64,000 nt of DNA from Burkholderiaceae bacterium (GTDB lineage Bacteria > Pseudomonadota > Gammaproteobacteria > Burkholderiales > Burkholderiaceae_C), in assembly GCA_030123545.1 (NCBI GenBank), contig CP126124.1:496001-560000 (forward strand), given 5' to 3'. Each line of letters opens with the position of its first letter. The stretch's first letter is position 1. The position numbers and the translations under genes are program-made. Positions 17,562 through 25,515 of this stretch are shown one piece after another. Below the pieces are notes generated by a model. It searched no databases. It had not been told where the DNA came from and saw only the letters and a program-made list of their open reading frames with translations.

Positions 17562-19201
17562 AAGGCTCTCGACAGCGTGAAACGGAACGTGGCGCCGCGG
17601 CGTGTCGGCAGCAGGCGCAGCGAGCCGCCGTGCGATTCGGCGATCGTGCGGCAGATCATCAACCCCATCCCCAGTCCCTCGGGCTTGGTGGTCAAGTACG
17701 GATCGAAGATTCGTGCGGCCAGTTCGGCTGGCACGCCGGGGCCATTGTCGGCGACGGTGACGGAAACCATGGCGCGGCCCTCATCGGCCAGCCGGATTTC
17801 GAGGCGACGCTCATCAACGGGTACGGACTGCATCGCTTCGATCGCATTCACAACCAGATTGACCAGCACCTGCTGAATCTCGACTGCATGGCCGCGCACT
17901 GGCGCAATCACGCCTTGGACCTGAAGCGCTGCGCGTGTTCCGCCGGAACGCAGCGGATGATCGAGCAACGCCAGCGTCTGGGCTACCAGCACCGGAAGGT
18001 CGATCGCTTGCGGGGCCTTCTGGTGGTGCCGCGAGACGAATCCTCGCACGTTGCGGATGATCTCCCCCGCCTGCTCCAGATGGTCAGTCGCCTTCGCGAG
18101 CGCCTGCCCGAGTTCAGGCGGGGCATCGCTGCCCAGCCGTTTCACCACGCCGGCGATGTAGCTCTGGGCAGCGTTCAGCGGCTGGCCCAGTTCGTGTGCG
18201 AGCGCCGAGGTCATCTGCCCCATCGACGAAAGCCGTGCCGCGTGAGCCAACGCCGCCTGCTGCGCCAGTTCACGCTCGCGCGCGCGGTGCTGCTCGGTCA
18301 CGTCGGTGAATGCGAAGGCAGTGCCCAGTCCGCGAGCGAGCGGCGCGGCGACGACGAAGATCTCGCGCCGGCGGCCATGGTCGCCAAGCCAGCCAAACTC
18401 AAATTTTTCGGCGCGTGTCTGACGCCCGTGATGCTCGCGCACCAGCGCGGAGAGCGACGTTGCCTGCCCGTCTGGGAGCCGCACGCGCGCAGCGTCGTTG
18501 ACGAGTGCGGTCAGCGCGACGCGCGTTCCGGCGCCGAGGTAGTGCTGCAGCGTGCGGTTGACCTCGACGATGGCGCCGTCCGCGTCAGTGACCAGCAGCC
18601 CGAGCGGCACGTGCCGGAACAGGGCGCGATACTTTTCCCGACTCTCAGTCGACGCAGCCTGCACTCGACGGCGCCGTTCGATCTCCTCGCGCAGCGCGGC
18701 GTTGCTGCGCGACAGGTTGAGCGTGCGTCGCGCCACCGTCTGTTCGAGGCGCTGGTTGATGCGACGGATTTGATCCTCGGCCAGTTTCTTGTCGGTCAGG
18801 TCCTGTACCACCCACACGGAAGCGGCATGGTCCGGCTCGATCAGGCGGCCGGAGACGCGACACCAGATGAGCGCGCCGTCCTTCTTCACCATCGCGCGCT
18901 CGTGCGTGTAGTAGTCGTGGCCCGAGAAGTCGCTGGCGATCATGCGGCCGACCTCGTCGTAGTCCTGCTTCGTCACGTAAAGCCGGCGTACGAGCTTGCC
19001 ATCCAGCTCGCCGCGGGCGTATCCGAAGATCTCCGTCATGCGCGCATTGGCCCACAGAAAACGGCGCTTGCGCATGTAGGCAACGCCGACGATGGTGTTC
19101 TCGATCACCAGCCGCCAGGGAAAGTCCTCCGTCCGCGCTACGGCCGAATCAGCAGCGCGAGGCTCTGGCAGCGCGACGACGCGCGACGCTTTGCGACTCA
19201 T
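17558..19201 (-). CDS. Soluble PAS-PAS sensor histidine kinase
   Basis: Cytoplasmic sensor of 547 residues with no membrane helix. A first PAS domain lies at about 28-140 (IENTIVGVAYMRKRRFLWAN, with a PAC-like VVQDLTDKKLAE). A coiled coil follows (about 140-195), then a second PAS domain (about 195-305, ALFRHVPLGLLVTDADGAIV). Next is a HisKA domain with the phospho-acceptor His in SALAHELGQPLNAAQ, and a HATPase domain with NLVVNAIEAM, DNGPGVP and GLGMGL. The layout resembles FixL-like sensors of small cytoplasmic ligands. It is divergent from the apc-like operon, 136 bp away, so an aromatic ketone or alcohol is a reasonable guess for the ligand. Confidence 0.92.
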   Translation of the reverse strand: MSRKASRVVALPEPRAADSAVARTEDFPWRLVIENTIVGVAYMRKRRFLWANARMTEIFGYARGELDGKLVRRLYVTKQDYDEVGRMIASDFSGHDYYTHERAMVKKDGALIWCRVSGRLIEPDHAASVWVVQDLTDKKLAEDQIRRINQRLEQTVARRTLNLSRSNAALREEIERRRRVQAASTESREKYRALFRHVPLGLLVTDADGAIVEVNRTLQHYLGAGTRVALTALVNDAARVRLPDGQATSLSALVREHHGRQTRAEKFEFGWLGDHGRRREIFVVAAPLARGLGTAFAFTDVTEQHRARERELAQQAALAHAARLSSMGQMTSALAHELGQPLNAAQSYIAGVVKRLGSDAPPELGQALAKATDHLEQAGEIIRNVRGFVSRHHQKAPQAIDLPVLVAQTLALLDHPLRSGGTRAALQVQGVIAPVRGHAVEIQQVLVNLVVNAIEAMQSVPVDERRLEIRLADEGRAMVSVTVADNGPGVPAELAARIFDPYLTTKPEGLGMGLMICRTIAESHGGSLRLLPTRRGATFRFTLSRAL

Positions 19202-19337
19202 CGGCAGAGATTATCCCGTCCGCGTACCGGGCTTTCCCTTAGGCCGATCACCTAGTCGTCACGGAATCGATCCCGATGGCGCTGTGCAGGGTCGCGCCTA
19301 GAGTTGCGCCATGCCCCTTTCGACAAGAGGAGACTTC

Positions 19338-21314
19338 ATGATCACCGTGGACATTGACACCGGCGGCACCATGACCGATGCGCTGGTGTCCGACGGCAGC
19401 ACGCGCCACGCATTCAAGGTGGACACCACGCCGCACGACTACACGCTGTCCTTCGTCGGCAGCCTGCAGGAGGCCGCCAAAGCCCTGGACTATGCGAGCG
19501 TCGAGAGCTTTCTCGACAAGGTCGGCCTGATCCGCTGGTCCTCGACCATCACCACCAATGCGCTCGCCGAGCGTCGCGGCGCCAAGGTCGGCCTGCTGGT
19601 GAGCCGGGGTCAGGAGCGCAATCTGTACGGCGCGGGCCGCTCGCCGGTGGTGGGCGAACTCGTCGCCGAAGGCGCGATCATCGGCCTGCCGGCGCGGCCG
19701 TCGCCAGCCGACATTCTCGGTGGCGTCAAGCAACTGCTCGAAGCGGGTGTGCGTCGCATCTGCGTGTGCCTCGCCGGCTCGTTCCCCGACAACTCGGCCG
19801 AGCAGGAGATCAAGTCGGTGATCGAGGACCAGTACCCCGATCACATCATCGGCGCGGTGCCGGTGCTGCTCGGCAGCGAGATGGCTCCGCTGCGCCACGA
19901 CCAGACGCGCGCGCACTACTCTCTGATGAATGCCTACACGCACACGCGGCTTGCCAGTTCGCTGTTCAAGGCCGAGGATCTGCTGCGCGACGGGCACCGC
20001 TGGAACGGTGCGCTGCTGATCGGAAACACCAGCGGCGGCGTCGCGCGCATCGGCAAGACGAAGGCGGTCGACACGATCGAATCGGGCCCGGTATTCGGCA
20101 CCTTCGGCGGCGCCTACATGGCGGCGCTGTACGGCCTGAAGAACGTGCTGTGCTTCGATGTCGGCGGCACGACTACCAAGGCGTCGATCATTCGCGATGG
20201 CGCGCCGGTCTATCAGCGCGGCGGCGAACTGATGGAAGTCCCGGTGCAGACGTCGTTCGCCATGCTGCGCTCGGCGGCGGTCGGCGGCGGCTCGATCGCC
20301 GGCGCCAAGGGCAACGCCGTCACGCTCGGGCCGAAGAGTATGGGCGCAGCACCCGGTCCGGCATGCTACGGGCTCGGCGGTAATGAAGCGACGCTGACCG
20401 ACGCGCTGCTGGTGCTCGGCTACCTCGACCCGGCCAACTTCCTCGGCGGCCGGCGCAAGCTCGACGTGAATCTGTCGAAGGCCGCGATCGAAAAGCATGT
20501 CGCGAAGCCGCTCGGCATCTCGGTCGAGGCCGCGGCGCTGACGATCCGCGACGAGGCGGTGGCGATGATGGCCGATCTGGTCGGCCACACGCTCGCCGAA
20601 GGCGGACTGAACGCCGCCGACACCGTGCTGTTCTGCTTCGGCGGCAATGGCCCGATGTTTGCCGCCTTCGTCGCGGCCAAGCTCGGCATGCCGGCGGCCT
20701 ATGCGTTCGACCTCGGTCCCGTGTTCGGCGCGTTCGGCTCCTCGATCTCCGACGTGGTGCACGGTTACGAGCGCGGTGTTTCACTGCGCTGGGACGGCGG
20801 GGCCCGCGCGGCATTGCAGCCCGTCGTCACCGCGATGCAGCAGCAGGCCGAGCGCGACCTGAAGGGCGAAGGATTCGATCCCGCCGACGCGAAGTACCGA
20901 TGGGAGCTGGACTTCGGCAAGGTAGAGAGCGACGTCTCGACGGTCACGGTCGACGTTCCGCTCGGCGCCGCCGACGCGGTGCTGAGTGCGATCGACCAGG
21001 CCGTCATCGCTGCGAAGCAGACCGGGCAGCCGCTTCTGTCCGTGCGCCTGTCGAGCCGCTTCGTCGTCGGTTCGCACGGCATGGCCAGGCGCAGCGCGAA
21101 GGTCCAGGCCGAGCCGCCGGCCATGCGCGAGCTGCGCTTTCACGGCGCGACCCAGTCGGCCAACCCGGTGTACCGATGGGAAGCGCTCAACGTCGGCGAC
21201 TCGATCGAGGGGCCGGCGGTCGTCAACGGAGCGACGATGACCTGCCCGATTCCGCCCGAATGGACGCTGCGGGTGGACGACTACGGCAATGCCGAACTGC
21301 GCCGCGCGAAATAA
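19338..21314 (+). CDS. apcA: Acetophenone-carboxylase-type alpha subunit (HyuA family)
   Basis: ATP-binding subunit of a predicted aryl-ketone carboxylase. The 658 residues (about 70 kDa) equal the reported size of the first acetophenone carboxylase subunit. The start is ATG 19338, with GAGGAG 7 nt upstream; an ATG 27 nt earlier lacks a site. Hydantoinase-A family signatures are DIDTGGTMTDALV at the N-terminus, DVGGTTTKASI, APGPACYGLGGNEATLTDAL and CFGGNGPMFAAF. Hydantoinase or 5-oxoprolinase is the alternative for a lone HyuA gene. The five-subunit layout and neighbouring alcohol dehydrogenases favour a ketone carboxylase. First gene of a ten-gene operon. Confidence 0.8.
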   Translation: MITVDIDTGGTMTDALVSDGSTRHAFKVDTTPHDYTLSFVGSLQEAAKALDYASVESFLDKVGLIRWSSTITTNALAERRGAKVGLLVSRGQERNLYGAGRSPVVGELVAEGAIIGLPARPSPADILGGVKQLLEAGVRRICVCLAGSFPDNSAEQEIKSVIEDQYPDHIIGAVPVLLGSEMAPLRHDQTRAHYSLMNAYTHTRLASSLFKAEDLLRDGHRWNGALLIGNTSGGVARIGKTKAVDTIESGPVFGTFGGAYMAALYGLKNVLCFDVGGTTTKASIIRDGAPVYQRGGELMEVPVQTSFAMLRSAAVGGGSIAGAKGNAVTLGPKSMGAAPGPACYGLGGNEATLTDALLVLGYLDPANFLGGRRKLDVNLSKAAIEKHVAKPLGISVEAAALTIRDEAVAMMADLVGHTLAEGGLNAADTVLFCFGGNGPMFAAFVAAKLGMPAAYAFDLGPVFGAFGSSISDVVHGYERGVSLRWDGGARAALQPVVTAMQQQAERDLKGEGFDPADAKYRWELDFGKVESDVSTVTVDVPLGAADAVLSAIDQAVIAAKQTGQPLLSVRLSSRFVVGSHGMARRSAKVQAEPPAMRELRFHGATQSANPVYRWEALNVGDSIEGPAVVNGATMTCPIPPEWTLRVDDYGNAELRRAK

Positions 21315-21327
21315 AGGAACCGATGCC

Positions 21328-21723
21328 ATGAGCCACGAACGCATCCGCTTCACCGAATACCTCGACCTCGACCTGAATGACGAGCACTGGTATTGCCACG
21401 ACTGCGGCACGAAACTGATCTCGGCGCGAGAGAACTACAAGAAGGGTTGCCTCGTCGCCGAGCGCATGCCCGAGGAGATCCACGATCCGGTCATCGAGGG
21501 TCCGTACAGCTTCGCGCCCGACAAGGACTGGGTGCGCATCCTCGAGTTCTACTGTCCGGGCTGCGCGCGCCAGATCGAGACCGAATATTTGCCGCCCGGT
21601 CACCCGATCACGCACGACATCGAGGTCGACATCGACAGCCTGAAGAACAGGTTGGCGAAGGGCGAGCTGGTCATCGAGGGCGGCAAGCTGATCAAGGCGA
21701 ACAAGCAAGGAGTCGCGGCATGA
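21328..21723 (+). CDS. apcB: Acetophenone-carboxylase-type small zinc-finger subunit
   Basis: The 131 residues (about 15 kDa) match the size of the small subunit of acetophenone carboxylase and resemble acetone carboxylase gamma. Two CxxC pairs (Cys23/Cys26 in YCHDCG and Cys76/Cys79 in YCPGCA) can form a four-Cys zinc site. The presence of this small protein is the best single clue that the operon is a carboxylase and not a hydantoinase, since the latter has only HyuA and HyuB. ATG 21328 lies 13 nt after the upstream stop, and the stop overlaps the next start by ATGA. Confidence 0.8.
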   Translation: MSHERIRFTEYLDLDLNDEHWYCHDCGTKLISARENYKKGCLVAERMPEEIHDPVIEGPYSFAPDKDWVRILEFYCPGCARQIETEYLPPGHPITHDIEVDIDSLKNRLAKGELVIEGGKLIKANKQGVAA

Positions 21724-23915
21724 GTTCGCTTACCTCCAAGGACGCGATCAACTCGATCGATATCGACGTCGGCGGCACGTTCACCGATCTCGTGCTGACG
21801 CTCGATGGCGAGCGCATCATCGCCAAGTGCCCGACGACGCCGCACGACCTGTCGGTCGGCTTCGTCAACGCGATCGAGGCCGGCGGCGAGAAGGTCGACC
21901 TGTCGGTCGAGGAGCTGCTGCCGAAGATCGACATCATCCGCTACAGCACCACGGTGGCACTGAACCGGCTGCTGCAGCGGCACGGTCCGCGCATCGGCCT
22001 GCTGACCACCGAGGGTCACGAGGACGCCATCCTCATCGGCCGCGGAGCGCAGTGGACCGACGGCCAGCGCGTCGCCGAGCGGCGCAACATCGCGGTGCAG
22101 AACAAGCCGCACCCGCTGATCGATCGCAACCTGATCCTCGGCGTCAAGGAGCGCATCGACTCCGCCGGTCAGGTGGTGCGCCCGCTCAACGAGGACGATC
22201 TGCGCGACAAGCTGCGCCTGCTGATGGATCGCGGCGCGCGCGCGATCGTCGTCTCGCTTCTGTGGAGTTTCATGAATCCGGTGCACGAAAAGCGCGTGCG
22301 CCAGATCATCCGCGAAGAATACAAGGAGTACCACATCGGCTTCGTACCGGTGGTGCTGTCGTCGTCCGTGGTCAGCAAGAGCGGCGAGTACGAACGTACG
22401 ATGACCGCGGTGCTCGACGCTTACCTGCAGCGCTCGATGCAGAACGACATCGGCGCGACCTGGGACAAGCTGCGCGACAAAGGTTACCGCGGCGCGTTCC
22501 TGATGATCCACAACTCCGGAGGCTCAGCCGACATCTTCAAGACCCCGGCATCGCGCACCTTCAACGGCGGTCCGGTCGCCGGGCTGATGGGCTCGGCGTA
22601 CTTCGCACAGAAGCTGGGTTATCGCAACGTCATCGCCGGTGATGTCGGCGGCACCAGCTTCGACGTGGCGCTCGTCGTCGAGTCGAACGTGCGCAACTAC
22701 ACGTTCCGACCGGTGATCGACAAGTGGATGGTCAACGTCACCATGATGCAGACCATCTCGGTCGGCGCGGGGGGCGGCTCGATCGCCAAAGTCGAGAACG
22801 GCCGGCTGACGGTCGGCCCGCAGAGCGCCGGCTCGATGCCGGGGCCCGCGTGCTACGACCTCGGCGGCACCGAGCCGACCGTAACCGATGCCGACGTGGT
22901 GCTCGGCTACATCAACCCGGACAGCTACTTCGGCGGTCGCATGCCGCTCTCCAAGGCGAAGGCCGAGAAGGCCATCCGCGACAAGATTGCCGCGCCGCTC
23001 GGCATCGAGATGATCGAAGCCGCCGCGCTGATCAAGCGCGTCATCGACGAGAACATGGCCGGCGCGATCAAGCGCGAGGTGCACATGCGCGGCTACCACC
23101 CGGAGGACTTCGTGCTGTTCGCGTTCGGCGGCGCCGGCCCGACGCACATGGCCGGCTTTCGCGGCGACGTGCCGAAGACCGTGATGTTTCCCGCGGCGCC
23201 GGTGTTTTGTGCAATGGGTTCTTCGATCATGGACATCGTGCACATGTACGAGCAGTCGAGGCGCATGGTGTTCATGCAGCCGCTCACCGAGCAGATCGTC
23301 ATCGACCGCGACGCTTTCAATGCTACCGTCGATGCGCTGATCGACAAGGCGAAGCATGATCTGGCCAGCGAAGGGTTGAGCGTCGACGACGCGAAGTATT
23401 CGCTCGAGCTGGACATGCTGTACGGCGGCCAGGTGAACCTGAAGCGATCGTCGTCGTCGGTGCTGCGCATCGAGTCCGACGCCGATGCGCAGGTCGTCTA
23501 CGATGAATTCGAGAAGGAGTTCGGCGAAGCGTTCTCGCCGCTCGTCGTCAACAAGCCGGGCGGCGTGTTCCTCGACAACTTCGTGCTGAAGGTGACCGTG
23601 CCGACGTGGAAACCTGAAGTGCCGGTCTACGAGCTGCAAGGCGCCGATCCGTCGGCCGCCGAGCTCGGCAAGTGCAAAGCGTACTGGCCCGAGACGAAGG
23701 AATGGGTGCAGACGCCGACCTACCAGTGGGAACAGCTGCAGCCCGGCAACGTGGTCGTCGGCCCAGCCGTGGTCCGGGCCGAGCTAACCACCATCCCGGT
23801 GCCGCCGGGCTGCAAGCTCGGTGTCGAAAAGCACGGCCTCGGGATCCTCGAACCGGTCAATCCACCGCCGCCGCGCAAGCGCGTGACAGCGGGTGTTTCG
23901 GTCGCGGCCGTGTGA
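21720..23915 (+). CDS. apcC: Acetophenone-carboxylase-type alpha' subunit (second HyuA)
   Basis: Second ATP-binding HyuA-type subunit, 731 residues (about 80 kDa), somewhat smaller than the roughly 87 kDa I recall for the Aromatoleum protein. Signatures are DVGGTFTDLVLTLDG, GDVGGTSFDVALVVE, VGAGGGSIAKVENGRL, MPGPACYDLGGTEPTVTDAD and FAFGGAGPTHMAGF. The start is ATG 21720, overlapping the small-subunit stop, which indicates translational coupling and equal synthesis. It differs clearly in sequence from the 658-residue HyuA upstream, so the two are separate subunits, not a recent duplication. Confidence 0.8.
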   Translation: MSSLTSKDAINSIDIDVGGTFTDLVLTLDGERIIAKCPTTPHDLSVGFVNAIEAGGEKVDLSVEELLPKIDIIRYSTTVALNRLLQRHGPRIGLLTTEGHEDAILIGRGAQWTDGQRVAERRNIAVQNKPHPLIDRNLILGVKERIDSAGQVVRPLNEDDLRDKLRLLMDRGARAIVVSLLWSFMNPVHEKRVRQIIREEYKEYHIGFVPVVLSSSVVSKSGEYERTMTAVLDAYLQRSMQNDIGATWDKLRDKGYRGAFLMIHNSGGSADIFKTPASRTFNGGPVAGLMGSAYFAQKLGYRNVIAGDVGGTSFDVALVVESNVRNYTFRPVIDKWMVNVTMMQTISVGAGGGSIAKVENGRLTVGPQSAGSMPGPACYDLGGTEPTVTDADVVLGYINPDSYFGGRMPLSKAKAEKAIRDKIAAPLGIEMIEAAALIKRVIDENMAGAIKREVHMRGYHPEDFVLFAFGGAGPTHMAGFRGDVPKTVMFPAAPVFCAMGSSIMDIVHMYEQSRRMVFMQPLTEQIVIDRDAFNATVDALIDKAKHDLASEGLSVDDAKYSLELDMLYGGQVNLKRSSSSVLRIESDADAQVVYDEFEKEFGEAFSPLVVNKPGGVFLDNFVLKVTVPTWKPEVPVYELQGADPSAAELGKCKAYWPETKEWVQTPTYQWEQLQPGNVVVGPAVVRAELTTIPVPPGCKLGVEKHGLGILEPVNPPPPRKRVTAGVSVAAV

Positions 23916-23939
23916 ATTTGCAAACTTCAGGAGCACTTG

Positions 23940-24722
23940 ATGAACGTGATGCAAATATTCGATCTGAGCGGCAAGGTCGCTGTGATCACTGGTGCCGGCA
24001 ACGGCCTGGGATACCAGTTCGCCGAAGCAATGGCCGAAGCCGGGGCAAACGTCGTGTGCGGCGACATCGACATGAAGGCAAACGAGGTGACAGCCGATCA
24101 CGTGCGTAAGCTCGAGCGCAAAGCTTTGGCGCGCAAGTGTGATGTGACAAACGAAGCCGACGTTGCGGGACTGTTCAAGGCAGCCGACAAGGAGTTTGGC
24201 CGCGTCGACATCGTGTTCGCCAACGCCGGCATCGCGGACCCGGTGCCACAGCCGCTGCACGACTACCCGACGGACAACTGGAACCGAGTCGTTGCGGTCA
24301 ACCTGCAAGGCGTCTTCTATACCGACCGCGAGGCGCTGAAGATCATGTCGCGGCAGAAGAGTGGCAAGCTGATCAACGTCGCCTCGATGTGGGGACTCGC
24401 CGGCGCGTCGAGCGTGTTCCCGATCCCGGCCTACAACGCGACGAAAGGCGCGGTCGTCAACCTGACGCGCGAGTTGGCGCTCCAGTACGCGCCGTTGAAC
24501 ATCCAGGTCAACGCCATCTGCCCGGGCTTCTTCCGCACGCGGCTCGCGGGCGGCGCCTACGACGACCCGGACTTCGTCGCCGCGATCACCGCGTTCACGC
24601 CGATGGGCCGCGTCGCCGAAGCCAGCGAGATGAAAGGCACGGCGCTGTATCTGGCATCCGAGGCATCGAGCTACACCACCGGGCTGATGCTGGTCACCGA
24701 CGGTGGCTGCATGGCGAAGTGA
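23940..24722 (+). CDS. Short-chain dehydrogenase/reductase, first of a tandem pair
   Basis: NAD(P)-dependent oxidoreductase of 260 residues. It carries the glycine motif TGAGNGLG (residues 18-25), NAG at 95-97, and the catalytic Ser149, Tyr165 and Lys169 (AYNATK). AGGAG lies 6 nt before ATG 23940; the TTG at 23937 is less likely. Its place between the second HyuA and the HyuB genes suggests that it oxidises an alcohol feeding the carboxylase, perhaps the other enantiomer or another substituted 1-arylethanol compared with the next gene. It is only distantly similar to that neighbour, so this is not a simple duplication. The substrate cannot be read from sequence. Confidence 0.85.
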   Translation: MNVMQIFDLSGKVAVITGAGNGLGYQFAEAMAEAGANVVCGDIDMKANEVTADHVRKLERKALARKCDVTNEADVAGLFKAADKEFGRVDIVFANAGIADPVPQPLHDYPTDNWNRVVAVNLQGVFYTDREALKIMSRQKSGKLINVASMWGLAGASSVFPIPAYNATKGAVVNLTRELALQYAPLNIQVNAICPGFFRTRLAGGAYDDPDFVAAITAFTPMGRVAEASEMKGTALYLASEASSYTTGLMLVTDGGCMAK

Positions 24723-24736
24723 GGCAGGAGAGAGAC

Positions 24737-25486
24737 ATGAGTGAACAATTGAAGGGCAAAATCGCCGTAGTCACCGGCGGCTCGGCCGGAATCGGCCAGG
24801 CGATCGCCGTGCGCTTTGCCAAGGAGGGTGCCGACATCGCGATCGCCGATATCGCACCGGCGGCCGACACCGAAGGCGCCGTGAAGTCGGCCGGCAGGCG
24901 GGTGCTGTCGGTGAAGTGCGATGCGTCGAAGCCAGCGGATGTGCAGGCTTTCGCAGCCAAGGTTCGCTCGGAGTTCAGTCGCTGCGACATCCTCGTCAAC
25001 AACGTCGGCATCTACCCGCTGGTGCCGTTCGACCAACTGGAGTTCGCCGACTGGAAGCGCATCTTCGAGATCAACGTCGACTCGCAGTTCCTGATGAGCA
25101 AGGCCTTCGTGCCCGGCATGAAGGGGCGCGGCTGGGGCCGCATCCTCAGCCTCACGTCAACGGTGTTCTGGCTGAAGATCGAGGCCTACACGCACTACAT
25201 CAGCACCAAGGCAGCGAACATCGGTTTCACGCGCGCGCTGGCGACCGAGCTGGGACCGCACGGCATCACCATCAACGCCATCGCGCCGAGCCTGGTTCGC
25301 ACGGCAACCACCGAAGCCTCGCCGCTGGCCTCGATGTTCGACGCGCTGCCGCAGATGCTGCAGTCGATCAAGCGCACGCAGGTGCCGGAGGATTTGACGG
25401 GCGCGGCAACGTTCCTGGCTTCCGACGACGCCGCCTTCATCACCGGCCAGACGCTGGCGGTGGACGGCGGCATGGTGAGGCACTGA
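24737..25486 (+). CDS. ped: (S)-1-phenylethanol dehydrogenase-like SDR
   Basis: Predicted NAD-dependent oxidation of 1-phenylethanol to acetophenone. The 249 residues equal the length of the structurally known enzyme of Aromatoleum aromaticum. From memory of that protein, long stretches appear nearly identical: RCDILVNN, GIYPL, FEINVDS, WLKIEAYTHYISTKAANIGF, APSLVRTATTEAS and the C-terminus FITGQTLAVDGGMVRH. Catalytic Ser141, Tyr154 and Lys158 are in place. The usual NNAG is NNVG here. An AGGAGAGA site lies just before ATG 24737. This is the strongest clue to the substrate range of the whole operon. Confidence 0.85.
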   Translation: MSEQLKGKIAVVTGGSAGIGQAIAVRFAKEGADIAIADIAPAADTEGAVKSAGRRVLSVKCDASKPADVQAFAAKVRSEFSRCDILVNNVGIYPLVPFDQLEFADWKRIFEINVDSQFLMSKAFVPGMKGRGWGRILSLTSTVFWLKIEAYTHYISTKAANIGFTRALATELGPHGITINAIAPSLVRTATTEASPLASMFDALPQMLQSIKRTQVPEDLTGAATFLASDDAAFITGQTLAVDGGMVRH

Positions 25487-25515
25487 GACGGCTGACCCCT
25501 TATAGGAGACTCGAC

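Noticed and set aside
19202..19337. Possible sigma-54 promoter (TGGCGCTGTGC) before the carboxylase operon
   Set aside because: The GG-to-GC spacing is wrong for RpoN, and the nearby TAGG/CCTA dyad has only 4-bp arms. No promoter could be called with confidence in this spacer.
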